A stretch of DNA of 64,000 nt from Bacteroides sp. (GTDB taxonomy: Bacteria > Bacteroidota > Bacteroidia > Bacteroidales > Muribaculaceae), in assembly GCA_014802425.1 (NCBI GenBank), contig JAAVCH010000019.1, forward strand, positions 62,001-126,000. The letters are read 5' to 3'. A program made the translations under genes and the position numbers. How positions within the stretch are numbered: position 1 is the stretch's first letter; each line of letters begins with the position of its first letter. Positions 7,801 to 15,371 of this stretch are shown piece by piece. The notes under the pieces are model-generated. The model ran no database searches. It saw nothing but the letters and a program-made list of their open reading frames with translations, and was not told where the DNA came from.

Positions 7801-10602
7801 CCGTGCATCCACCTTAAGCCATTCGCGACGCAGGATCCGGTCGCAGTCCGACACCTCTGCGTAAATCCATGAATCCTCATACGAGGAGCCCACGGGTATC
7901 CGCACCGTATCCTCCCCCTTTTCTGCATAGATCTCACGCTTCGGCACCCATAGCGGTGTCTCCACCGGCGGCTTGTAGGCATCCATCCGCCAAACGGTGA
8001 GCTCGATGCTCACTGAGCCGTCGGCGCCGTCCTCGCGCAATGCTTCGGGGAGCCGGAAGGTGACGCGATAGGTGCCGTTTTTTGTTTCGGAAGAGCCGAG
8101 CGCAAGCGCGGGAGTGCGGCAGATTCCACTGCGTGTCTTTCCGGAAGGCTCCAGAATCGTGTACTCCAGATCGGTGTCGACGGGATTTCCGATTATATCC
8201 ACCACCCGCACGGGCACCCGGATCTCTTCTCCGGTAGCCTCCACTGAGATGTCAGAGGCCTGAATAGCGTAATGACTCCCTATGGCGAAGCACTGCGGAT
8301 CGGCACTCGCCGACTCGCCGGCAGGCACGACCGCCGTGGCCTCCACGCGGAAATATCCGCCGTCATATCCCTTGCCGTCGAGAGGCGACGTGTCGAGCAT
8401 GAGTTCGTAACGCCCGGACGCATCCGTCGTGACCTTTCGGGAGAATACGACCCCGTAGGGCATACGCATCTTCCACCATGACATGAGGAAACGTATATCC
8501 ACCGTCACCTCGGCGCCGGCTATCGGCATACCCGTATAGGTAGTGACCGTGCCCGTTACCGCAACACGCCCATCCTTCAGCTCAGGACATCCGAGTGTGG
8601 CAAGCACCGTCGGAGCCTTGTATTCAGCCACCTCCACACTGCTGTAAGCGTCGTAGACGTCGTCGGCAGCTTCGAAGACTGTCTGGAGGGAATAGCTTCC
8701 GGTGAGGCGGTCGGCCGGTATGGCGAATTCGAATGCGGCGCGCCCGAGCGAGTCGGCAGCCAGGGCCTTGCGTTCCACATCATTATAGTTGGCATCGCGG
8801 AATACAAGGCTGAACCGGGCGCCACGGGCCGGGGAGAGGAGGTTGTCCCGGTTCTCGGCCACTATGACCACTCCGCGCACCGTGTCGCCGGGGTGATACA
8901 GGGCGAGATCCGTAAGGATGTCGGCGGCATACCTCACGCGGCGACGGGCCCCGACATAGCTGTAGACGTCGCCCTGAGCCTCGCTCCCGTCATGCGTAGC
9001 CACCACGTAACCGATATCTCCGCGTATATCCGCATACCCTTCTTTATTCGATGTCAGGTCATATCGCGATGACTCCTTTCTGCCGTCGGATGTCCGGCAT
9101 CGGAGCGCCACGCCGGGTATCGGTTTCCCGTCATACGCACTGACAGTGTACACGCGTATTGAATCCGAGGGCTGCGAACCATCCCGCTTGCTCCCGGCCT
9201 GATCCTTGCGATACTGCTGTGAAGTAAAGAACATCAGGTCGGTGACATGGATTACGGCGCGGCTATACGCGCGGCCGGACAGAACCCCTGTCTTATCGGG
9301 CGTCTTCGATGGAGCCACGATATAGTAGCCCGGCTCAAGCGGCGGTATGGTTATGGTGTCATATCTGGAGGTGAGGCTCGCCGAGTCCACCGTGAAATGG
9401 CCGAGACACCTCACCTCCTTCCCTCTTTCAAAGCTGTTCTGTGCTTCGGCTGCCTCGGATGTGGGCACCTTCACGGCCACGGCATAGACCTCGGCCATGT
9501 TCTTAAGTTCGGCTATGAGCCGAAAGGGTGACTTCGAGGTGACCGTCGAGGGCACCGTTATCGCCGTATATGGCTGAAGAAGCATATCGAGCTCGTGTCT
9601 GAGGCATCCCTGTACGGAAGACTCCCTTTTCAGGGACTCTTCCAGCAAGGCGCGCCGACGGCTGGCGCCGAAGCCGTTGGCCTCGGTCATCAGTCCGTTT
9701 TCAGAAAGCATCCATACTACATCCGGAAACCACACCGAATCCTCGGGATAAAGTTCCAGCAGACGGTCGGCGTACTCCCTGCGGGCTACGTCGCCGACAG
9801 TGATGTCGAGTAGCTTGAAGCGGGCGTAGAGGGTGGCGGCCGAGTCCGGAGAGCGGGCGGCGTCGACTGCGATCAGGTGCTCCACGATGGCCGCCGCATC
9901 GGGAGAAGCGGCGGGATCCACGGCCTCTATGCCGGAGGACGCCACATCGCAGCCGAAGGGTATCACACCCTCCCCTCCTCCGCCGAACCCCCATATGCGC
10001 GATATGAGGTCGAGCATCCGGTAAGCGGCGAAGTCGTAGACCGTCATGTCGTCGCGCTCCGCCTGCGCGAGGCCGTTGATGAGGGACCCTATCTCACCGA
10101 CCGGCATGGAGTCGAGCGCCGTGGCGTCGGACTCCACTTTCCCGATAAGCTCCGCCACACGCGCCTTGATCTGGTCGCCGCTCCAAAGCAGAGGTTCGGG
10201 GTCCGGGCTGTCGACGGGAAGCGTTCTGCGGTCAAACATATATCGGTCGGAGGAGTACATGTCGGCGAGCAGCTGCGCCTCAAGCAACATCGAAAGGTCA
10301 CGCCACGGAGCGGCGAACTTCCGCTCTATTTCCCGGTAGCGGCCTACCGACACCCCGATGGAGTCAGGCGTCAGTTTCGAATCGGCGATGTTGAGCATCA
10401 TGGCCGAGCGCAGGGCCAGCACCGGATTGTCCTCCCGCATGGCGCGGAGATAATCGGCATCGGCCTGAGCCTGCACATCCTTGGGATATGCGAAGTCAGG
10501 GAAACCTGCGGTAGGCCGGGTAGCGGCCATGGCAGTCAGTACGGCCATCAAGCAACAGAAGGGAACCAACAGGATTCCCTTCTTAATGTAAAGTCTCTTC
10601 AT
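4801..10602 (-). CDS. Giant alpha-2-macroglobulin-like envelope protein, thioester-less
   Basis: A 1933-residue protein with an N-terminal signal peptide (basic start, then hydrophobic to about residue 27, ending AMAA). Middle regions resemble macroglobulin (MG2-type) beta domains, e.g. LALYHPGDTVRGVVIV. The family A2M segment is at about residues 1170-1240: CPLAFFRPLMTTDAEG, then PDFNTTWQFQLLGYD. After the NPSWYVLTSL strand, family members that trap proteases usually have a Cys-x-Glu-Gln thioester; here the equivalent stretch reads SALVQANALYAN, so no thioester can form. The alpha-helical toroid (GGWAWMP and following) and a C-terminal receptor-like beta domain remain. Bacterial relatives are thought to guard the periplasm against proteases. 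It is last in a three-gene operon, 36 bases after the Spy-like gene. Confidence 0.88.
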   Translation of the reverse strand: MKRLYIKKGILLVPFCCLMAVLTAMAATRPTAGFPDFAYPKDVQAQADADYLRAMREDNPVLALRSAMMLNIADSKLTPDSIGVSVGRYREIERKFAAPWRDLSMLLEAQLLADMYSSDRYMFDRRTLPVDSPDPEPLLWSGDQIKARVAELIGKVESDATALDSMPVGEIGSLINGLAQAERDDMTVYDFAAYRMLDLISRIWGFGGGGEGVIPFGCDVASSGIEAVDPAASPDAAAIVEHLIAVDAARSPDSAATLYARFKLLDITVGDVARREYADRLLELYPEDSVWFPDVVWMLSENGLMTEANGFGASRRRALLEESLKRESSVQGCLRHELDMLLQPYTAITVPSTVTSKSPFRLIAELKNMAEVYAVAVKVPTSEAAEAQNSFERGKEVRCLGHFTVDSASLTSRYDTITIPPLEPGYYIVAPSKTPDKTGVLSGRAYSRAVIHVTDLMFFTSQQYRKDQAGSKRDGSQPSDSIRVYTVSAYDGKPIPGVALRCRTSDGRKESSRYDLTSNKEGYADIRGDIGYVVATHDGSEAQGDVYSYVGARRRVRYAADILTDLALYHPGDTVRGVVIVAENRDNLLSPARGARFSLVFRDANYNDVERKALAADSLGRAAFEFAIPADRLTGSYSLQTVFEAADDVYDAYSSVEVAEYKAPTVLATLGCPELKDGRVAVTGTVTTYTGMPIAGAEVTVDIRFLMSWWKMRMPYGVVFSRKVTTDASGRYELMLDTSPLDGKGYDGGYFRVEATAVVPAGESASADPQCFAIGSHYAIQASDISVEATGEEIRVPVRVVDIIGNPVDTDLEYTILEPSGKTRSGICRTPALALGSSETKNGTYRVTFRLPEALREDGADGSVSIELTVWRMDAYKPPVETPLWVPKREIYAEKGEDTVRIPVGSSYEDSWIYAEVSDCDRILRREWLKVDARNRMLEVAAPVEGEAVQVTFVAVHDAAIRTATVRVLPYEASVRPKIKVDTFRDRISSGSTETWKFTFEEEGHGLPYTGMTAVLSNASLNALVPFNWSVSPERIQDYSCLGRVSVRQGGTTGTVFGYGYVMKGYDSTPCGHTMPVWNLWNQRLFASYGLRRYKGGVEKFAAVRGSAAAGVAYDADGLQTSAMAYGVAADESVMMTSAAPMMANVMADMGDEAVEEEVSADTSVPDGTAAEVDKASYRAMECPLAFFRPLMTTDAEGCLEVEFEVPDFNTTWQFQLLGYDDRMRTALYRNQTVSAKPVMVTTQMPRFALTYDKLQIPATVFNNTDRPLDLRTRIEAVEPQSGRVIAFAEETFTEVAPAASRVMALDLAVPSDVGMLTVRSTVSASVGSDGEQGPLVVLPSSQPVMETTTFYLAPKDTTLSVTLPEIGPDDLVTLNYCANPSWYVLTSLSGLLTPDSESALVQANALYANAVGHDILRRYPVLREALKSAVGNSDSTLVSPLEQNGDLKLTDLLNTPWVNDGSSETRRMHSLTTLTDSVEVERSLAAILESLSKTQKPDGGWAWMPKMGESLYITKQVLLKFGMLRRLGLMPEPAAGMADSGLAFADKEEGRLYHTTVYKDKMRYPLSAEIDYQYMRGLLTTGAPSGYIAEMRRDMFRRLPGEWKSLDLYHKATAAILLHKEGMTRLAKDVLTSVAQYSQYTREKGMWFDRGGDYCAQPPYTLNARVLEAYGVIDPASEDVERLCQYLVLTRQVEDWNLNMSESQVAEVADAVVGVSSGWSRQSAGVPVITLDGEPVALPADAGSLAGNFYLDLTPGQTSGKVLEVSRQAGGPAWGGVMRQAVRKPSEVKAQGVPQLKVEKMLLPIDEQGGRQIAGKAATHFRKGDRIRVTLTVVTDRDLDYVMLTDRLGAFMQPAEQLTSYELNDGVWLLRETRRAATNFFITSLPKGKYVISYDVTADRDGEYSTGIATAQSQYYPLITAHSAGAVVTVAD

Positions 10603-10638
10603 ATACAGTCGTTGTCTATGCTGGGATACGTAGGATTG

Positions 10639-11118
10639 TCATTTTCCTTCAGAGTGCCTCTGGCACCCTTTTTTCTTACTGCGGTGCATCTCCTCCATCT
10701 TGCGCTTGAACTTCTCGGAGGCCTCCTTCATCTTGAATATCTGTTTCTGGGTGAGGAACTCGGCGAATTTCCTGTCGTATTCCTGATCAAGGGCCGCATC
10801 ACGCACACGGGCGTCGCTTATGGCCTTGCTGACCTTGGCGTACTCCTCCTCCGAAGCGTCCTTGCCCACCTTCTTTTCAAGGGCGCGGACCGGACTCCAT
10901 ATCTTCATCCGCTCCGCCGACATCTCGGCATAGAGTTTCGCGAACCGTTCTTTCTGGTCGTTTTTCAGTTCCATCTCCTGAGCCAGGAACTTTATCTTGT
11001 ATTCCCGGATTTTATGGAACATCTCCTTGGCGCCCCCTTTTCCGTCGGGAGCCGGGTGGGCGAATGCCGCCATTGTCGTGGCGATGGCGAGCATCAACAT
11101 CAGTAATAGTTTCTTCAT
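10639..11118 (-). CDS. Small periplasmic helical protein, Spy/CpxP-like
   Basis: A 159-residue protein with a signal peptide (MKKLLLMLMLAIATTMAAFA) and a nearly all-helical, highly charged mature part. The segment FLTQKQIFKMKE carries an LTxxQ-type motif typical of Spy/CpxP-related periplasmic chaperones and zinc-resistance proteins, and the arrangement of long Lys/Glu helices fits. The tail is very basic (RSKKKGCQRHSEGK). It sits between a predicted single-pass membrane protein and the alpha-2-macroglobulin-like gene, all in one leftward unit, so an envelope-stress role is a reasonable inference. The substrate is not identifiable. Confidence 0.6.
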   Translation of the reverse strand: MKKLLLMLMLAIATTMAAFAHPAPDGKGGAKEMFHKIREYKIKFLAQEMELKNDQKERFAKLYAEMSAERMKIWSPVRALEKKVGKDASEEEYAKVSKAISDARVRDAALDQEYDRKFAEFLTQKQIFKMKEASEKFKRKMEEMHRSKKKGCQRHSEGK

Positions 11119-11165
11119 ATGGGGTATCAGCTTCGTGTCTTGTTCTGGAGCGCCTCAGCGTGGAC

Positions 11166-11627
11166 TCAGCTTCGGGTCACCTTATTGTTGTCGATTTCAA
11201 TCGATGCGTATTCCGGCTGAAGAGTGTAGCCGAAATCCTGCTCGAACTCCGTCATGTCATCATAAGAACCACTGACCTCGTATTCCAGTTCATAATCGGA
11301 GAGGCTATAGTCATAATATTCCACCGGATCGGAAGCCTCCACGGCGGCCACGAGCGACTGCGGAGGATTGTCGAGGCTCATGGTCTGCGCGTTTTCCGAC
11401 GCCATATGGAACATCTTCATCATGCACCAGATGCCGGCAAACATCGCCGCCAGATAGACATAGGGCTTGATGCGCTGCCAGCGTGACAGCAGCTGAGGAC
11501 GCGGCTTTTCGGGATATGCCGGAAGCTTCCGCTGCATCTGGAGCACGAAATCCTCGAAGTAGCCTTCGGGCACTTCCATGCCCGTCCGTCGGCCGTATCG
11601 GTTGAGGAGTTGGTCTTCCCTGCTCAT
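11166..11627 (-). CDS. Single-pass membrane protein, anti-sigma-like layout
   Basis: A 153-residue protein with a cytoplasmic N-terminal half (VPEGYFEDFVLQMQRKLP, a motif frequent in Bacteroidota proteins encoded after ECF sigma factors), one membrane segment at about residues 51-72 (VYLAAMFAGIWCMMKM) and an acidic outer tail rich in Asp, Glu and Tyr. This is the layout of anti-sigma factors or small stress sensors, but no recognised anti-sigma domain is visible and no sigma factor gene precedes it. It is the first gene of the operon with the Spy-like and alpha-2-macroglobulin-like genes (gaps of 47 and 36 bases). Function unknown. Confidence 0.5.
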   Translation of the reverse strand: MSREDQLLNRYGRRTGMEVPEGYFEDFVLQMQRKLPAYPEKPRPQLLSRWQRIKPYVYLAAMFAGIWCMMKMFHMASENAQTMSLDNPPQSLVAAVEASDPVEYYDYSLSDYELEYEVSGSYDDMTEFEQDFGYTLQPEYASIEIDNNKVTRS

Positions 11628-11870
11628 ATATGGTTAAGTATTAAAGCGTTAAAAATCATTATATCCGGCTCTGCGCGGCATCGCACCGGAAGACTGACGT
11701 CTCCCTGAGTAATCTCCGGAATCACCCTGAGCCCGGCCGGTATATCTATATGACTCTCGGCAGGGCGTCGGGTTTAATGGGCCGTGTGTGTCGGCCGCAA
11801 TATTTTTTGAAAAAAAATTCACCATCCCGCAACCTTTTCTTTTCCCCCCGTGTTATAACATCGAAAGAAA

Positions 11871-11965
11871 GATAAATCGTTTCATGATGTTAGGTTAGTT
11901 TGAAAAAGTATTATGGAAAACAATGACTGCGGCCGCCTGTGAAGGTGGCCGCAGCCACTTTGTAA
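11871..11965 (+). ncRNA. Candidate small RNA, copy 1 of a two-copy element with terminator hairpin
   Basis: A 32-base stretch here (from ATCGTTTCATGATG onward) is identical to one at 45620-45651, and similarity continues for about 58 bases (AGAT-AATCG through GTATTATG to CAATGAC). The core contains the mini-ORF ATGATGTTAGGTTAG (Met-Met-Leu-Gly-stop). It is followed by a hairpin with a 10-bp stem (TGCGGCCGCC / GGTGGCCGCA, loop TGTGAA, 11928-11953) and a short T-containing tail, looking like a transcription terminator. No rightward gene follows for over 3 kb, so the element looks free-standing rather than a leader. I cannot assign it to a known RNA family. Confidence 0.5.
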
Positions 11966-12109
11966 CGTCCCCATCCGACATATACTCCGGAAGAATGTGA
12001 CTTCGGTTAACCTGGTAGGCCTACAGGAATTCCATCTCCAACGAATAACCCCGGAGGGGTAAGCACGAGATCAAATCCTTCAGGGTATTAACGAGGTCTG
12101 ACCATTCCA

Positions 12110-12133
12110 TTACTTCCGCTTTGTCCCTTGAAT
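12110..12133 (-). pseudogene. Fossil of the lipoprotein 3' end (oldest)
   Basis: Read leftward, the last codons are IQGTKRK-stop, resembling the intact gene's FQQGKKK-stop, and the flanking CCATTCCATTAC repeats the sequence around that gene's stop codon. Too short for certainty on its own. It gains support from three better copies within 3.3 kb. Confidence 0.35.
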
Positions 12134-12159
12134 GCATTTGTAGGGTTTCCCCCATTCCA

Positions 12160-12799
12160 TTACTTCTTCTTTCCCTGCTGAAAAATCTTCAAAATCGCCG
12201 TAGAGGGCTCCGTAACAAGTGCCGGCTCTTTTTTATTTCTTCTCTTATTATCAGATCTTCCACAAGTAACTCATAAATCCGTGGTGACTTGTCAGGGTTT
12301 TCCAGAATACGGAAAAGGTAGCAATCGCCATCTTCAGTTATATACTTTCCAATTTCATCAGGTCGACTGTATTCCACCGTCTGGTCTTCTGCATGAAGGA
12401 TAAGCCGATCAATACCATAATACTCTATACTACGCAGTGGTTTAAGCATGAGTTCTCCACCTGCATCGATGATGGGATACACATCCACCATGTCAAACAT
12501 ATAAACGACTTTATCCATTCCTACATATTCAATGCGCCATGATAAAGAATATCTTCCCACTATTCCTAAAGAGTCAAAAAGGCCGTAAGCATTTCACGAT
12601 GTGTCATCATACTGTCCTTATCGACGTACATGCCGGCCTTAAACTTGTGGCTTTCCGCTGTTTTCCTCAATAACTTATCCTGCGCGACAACATTACGTAG
12701 CTTCGTATCGACATCCCCATTAAAGCGGACACGACACGCCGTAAGCATGAATATCAGGAACAACAGTAGAACTGATACTTCAATACGATTCCGTTTCGT
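12160..12799 (-). pseudogene. Inactivated paralogue of the adjacent lipoprotein gene
   Basis: A near-full copy of the gene at 12845-13483, with most of its sequence closely matching, but broken three times. The start codon is ACG (12797-12799) where the intact copy has ATG. An A-run in the plus strand is five long (GTCAAAAAGGCC) instead of six, shifting frame in the equivalent of AFFDSLG. Near the 3' end a T-run of six replaces seven (CTCTTTTTTATT), shifting frame again before the conserved tail. The matching stop TAA is at 12160-12162. Two separate open stretches therefore remain (12189-12560 and 12566-12763). The lipoprotein cysteine (LTACRVRFNGD) and domain residues are still recognisable, so decay is recent. 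Confidence 0.9.
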
Positions 12800-12844
12800 A
12801 TGGCATATCTGATTATTATTTGTGATGGTCCTCTCCCCATTCCA

Positions 12845-13483
12845 TTACTTCTTCTTTCCCTGCTGAAAAATCTTCAAAAACGCCCTAGAGGGTTCTGTAA
12901 TAAGTGCCGGCTCTTTTTTTATTTCTTCTCTCAGTGTCAGATTTCCTACAAGCAACTCATAAATCCGTGGTGACTTGTCATGGTTTTCCGGAATACGGAA
13001 AAGGTAGCAATCGTCATCTTCAGTCACATACTCTCTTATTTCATCAGGTCTACTGTATTCCACCGTCTGGTCATCTGCATGAATGATAAGCCGATCAATC
13101 CCATGCTCACAAGGATTCAGAAGCTTAAGCATGAGTTCTCCACCAGCATCGATGATGGGATACACGTCCACCATGTCATACATGTAAACGACTTTATCCA
13201 TTCCTACATATTCAATGCGCCATGGTATCGTATATCTTCCCACTATTCCTAAAGAGTCAAAAAAGGCCATATACAATTCATCATCTGTTAGTACACTGTC
13301 CTTATCGACGTACATGCCGGCCTTAAACTTGTGGCTTTCCGCTGTTTTCCTCAATAACTTATCCTGCGCGACAACATTACGTAAATCCGTATCGACATCC
13401 CCATTAAAGCGGACACGACACGACGTAAGGATGAGTATCAGGAACAACATCAGTACCGATACTCCAATACGATTCCGTTTCAT
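12845..13483 (-). CDS. Small lipoprotein of unknown family, partner of the C10 protease
   Basis: A 212-residue predicted lipoprotein: basic start (MKRNR), hydrophobic run and lipobox ILTSC (Cys about 22). The mature part is rich in Asp, Tyr and Val and includes MDKVVYMYDMVDVYPIID and HDKSPRIYELL; I do not recognise a family. The tail is strongly basic (KIFQQGKKK). Its start lies just 6 bases after the stop of the C10 protease gene, so the two are almost certainly co-transcribed. Small proteins encoded beside C10 proteases in Bacteroides include staphostatin-like inhibitors, so an inhibitor or chaperone role is possible, but sequence alone does not show it. Codon use is AT-richer than the surrounding genes. 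Confidence 0.75.
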   Translation of the reverse strand: MKRNRIGVSVLMLFLILILTSCRVRFNGDVDTDLRNVVAQDKLLRKTAESHKFKAGMYVDKDSVLTDDELYMAFFDSLGIVGRYTIPWRIEYVGMDKVVYMYDMVDVYPIIDAGGELMLKLLNPCEHGIDRLIIHADDQTVEYSRPDEIREYVTEDDDCYLFRIPENHDKSPRIYELLVGNLTLREEIKKEPALITEPSRAFLKIFQQGKKK

Positions 13484-13489
13484 ATGGCA

Positions 13490-14842
13490 TCATAGATTAT
13501 AAGGATATTCCATCGGTAAGGTTTTCAAACCACCGAACACTTTCCAATTTTGATAATATCTTAAAGGTTTACGCAGGCTATCTATAATCATATAATATCT
13601 TTGTGATTCAGGATATTTTCTTAATTGATATATCACAGAATCTATCGTTTTCTTATTCTTATCATAATTATAATAACCGTTATAGTTAGCTCCCCCTACA
13701 TACCCCCATACACAATGAAATAGAGGAGGATACTTTTTTTCAGATCCAATTATGGGCGAACCTCCATCGAATGCATATCCCACTCTTTCAACAACCCCAT
13801 CAATTATCCACATATGACCTGATTCACTATTCCTGACAGCTCCGTACGCGATAAGAGGTGCGGCTGAAAATCCATCTTTCCCTTTGCATAGAAACTTTGA
13901 AATGGAATCAATCGAGTCACTGACATCCGTATGTGCGAATTTAATATTCCTGTCAAATCCTAGACGTGAAACAACCGAATCTAAATTTTTATGGTTAAAC
14001 TCTGTACCACTCGTATCATTGCCATATATAACGTTCATCACTCGTTCCCCTCCAAGGAAGGCCAACATTTGAGCCGTATATCTAGACTTCGAGAAAATGT
14101 TACTCCATTGAAATCCGCAACTATCTACCGAACCATTTCCCTTAGCGTATATAAGACCGGAGGGGAATCTATAAAAACTCAGTAATTGACCTACACTTAG
14201 AGGGCCACATCCGACAACGCCTCGGGTACCATTTATCCTATCAAGAACTGGACAGGAATCATTATAAGGTGACAGCTGGTTCCAAGAAGAAGCAGTTGCA
14301 GTTAAATTTACACTACTTTTATATGATACCTCCACAGTGTATTCCTTCCACTCTCCTCCCGGTGCCGGGGGTAGGGTTGGGATGGTAATATTCGGATTGG
14401 CAGCCACAGCAGCCATGACTAATGCATTCAGCTTGCACTCGTCATAGAAATCCCTGAGAATAGGATTGGAATCGAAGTCCGAGTAATCCAGTGTTCCTTC
14501 CGGAGATATGGCATAGATATCATAGGAGTACTTTGGATTCGGCATGAAGGCGAATCCCTGATTGCCTTCATAGTTGATAAGGATCATAAGGGTATCGGTC
14601 TCTGCCCGGGTCTGGATATCAGGCGTGATATAGTGCACCGAACCAACGCGGCGACCATTTGAACGTGTCGCAGCTCCAATCTGATTGAAGAACTGGTCGG
14701 CAGTCCTTAAGGCTGCTTCAAGGATCGTGTTCTCCGTACCAACCTCAATTCTCTGCGGTTGAGTCGGGAGTTCATCCGTACAGCTCATAAACACACAAAA
14801 GGAGCCAATGAGGCATACAAGTATAAGTAGAAAGTAACGCAT
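13490..14842 (-). CDS. C10-family (streptopain-type) cysteine protease lipoprotein
   Basis: A 450-residue protease precursor. I chose the ATG at 14840-14842 because it gives a proper lipoprotein signal (MRYFLLILVCLIGSFC, lipobox VFMSC, Cys 21); the frame extends 26 codons further upstream without one. Residues about 25-150 resemble the inhibitory propeptide of C10 peptidases. The catalytic Cys lies in RGVVGCGPLSVGQLLSFYRF and the catalytic His in SGHMWIIDGV, both with the family's spacing and surroundings. Relatives are surface or secreted proteases of gut Bacteroidota and streptococci. It is first in an operon with the lipoprotein gene. The AT-rich composition suggests acquisition by transfer. 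Confidence 0.88.
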   Translation of the reverse strand: MRYFLLILVCLIGSFCVFMSCTDELPTQPQRIEVGTENTILEAALRTADQFFNQIGAATRSNGRRVGSVHYITPDIQTRAETDTLMILINYEGNQGFAFMPNPKYSYDIYAISPEGTLDYSDFDSNPILRDFYDECKLNALVMAAVAANPNITIPTLPPAPGGEWKEYTVEVSYKSSVNLTATASSWNQLSPYNDSCPVLDRINGTRGVVGCGPLSVGQLLSFYRFPSGLIYAKGNGSVDSCGFQWSNIFSKSRYTAQMLAFLGGERVMNVIYGNDTSGTEFNHKNLDSVVSRLGFDRNIKFAHTDVSDSIDSISKFLCKGKDGFSAAPLIAYGAVRNSESGHMWIIDGVVERVGYAFDGGSPIIGSEKKYPPLFHCVWGYVGGANYNGYYNYDKNKKTIDSVIYQLRKYPESQRYYMIIDSLRKPLRYYQNWKVFGGLKTLPMEYPYNL

Positions 14843-14889
14843 GGTGTAAAGGTTATCACATGAGTAAATAACATAGTGGCTAACAATCG

Positions 14890-14920
14890 CGAATTTAATC
14901 AGATTATTTCTTTTACACAA
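14890..14920 (-). promoter_or_regulatory. Possible promoter of the C10 protease operon
   Basis: On the minus strand TTGT (14917-14920) and TAAATTCG (14890-14897) lie 19 bases apart, one base away from the TAnnTTTG consensus in the -7 element. The position, about 45 bases before the chosen start codon, supports using the downstream ATG at 14842. Confidence 0.4.
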
Positions 14921-15255
14921 GCATTTATGCCTATTTCTTTAAAACTATGTTCTTTTACCCTGAGACCTTACTGAAGAGAATCGCTCCGGGACTAGACCTC
15001 ACTGTTCAGTCTTTAAGGTGTTTATATCCTTGCGTTAACCAGAACACACGAAGATTCATTATCCACAATCCAGGTCATAATTCGGTGTAACGCACCAAGA
15101 TGCACTATCCGGCAAATTTCACGAAGGGATAATAACGAAATAAAACCGTCCGGAGCCATACGATACTAACGTTTTGCACTGGCCCGATGAGCTTTTGCGG
15201 GTCAATATGAAGTCATACTTAAAGACATTTCATGTTGATGGTCATCCCCTTTTCA

Positions 15256-15290
15256 TTACTTATGCTTTGCCGCCTGAAAACACTTATAGG
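15256..15290 (-). pseudogene. Degenerate fossil of the lipoprotein 3' end
   Basis: Read leftward the last codons give YKCFQAAKHK-stop, aligning residue for residue with the intact gene's LKIFQQGKKK-stop, and the bases after the stop (CATTACTT and CCCC context) also match. Older and more diverged than the neighbouring fragment. Confidence 0.45.
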
Positions 15291-15314
15291 GGTTGACGGT
15301 CCTCCCCCCTTTCA

Positions 15315-15371
15315 TTACTTCTTCTTTCCCTGCTGAAAAACCTTCAAAATCGCCGTAGAGGGCTCCGTAAT
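15315..15371 (-). pseudogene. Well-preserved fragment of the lipoprotein 3' end
   Basis: Read leftward this encodes ITEPSTAILKVFQQGKKK-stop, almost identical to the end of the intact lipoprotein (ITEPSRAFLKIFQQGKKK). DNA similarity to the pseudogene copy runs through the stop codon and breaks off abruptly near 15371, with nothing recognisable upstream. It is a truncated duplicate, indicating a third gene copy once stood here or that only the 3' end was copied. Confidence 0.75.

Larger units (their letters stand above)
11628..12159. other. Long spacer holding a candidate small RNA and a gene fossil
   Basis: No protein gene is supported in these 532 bases. The left half is GC-rich and upstream of the leftward membrane-protein operon, with no clear TTTG/TAnnTTTG promoter for it. 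It contains the candidate small RNA (11871-11965) and, at 12110-12133, a short fossil of the neighbouring lipoprotein's last codons. ATAACCCCGGAGGG at 12045-12058 also occurs downstream of the LD-carboxypeptidase gene (16695-16708). Confidence 0.6.

Noticed and set aside
9877-11106. Plus-strand open frame of 409 codons opposite the macroglobulin and Spy-like genes
   Set aside because: It spans two real genes on the other strand and the gap between them and has no recognisable domain.
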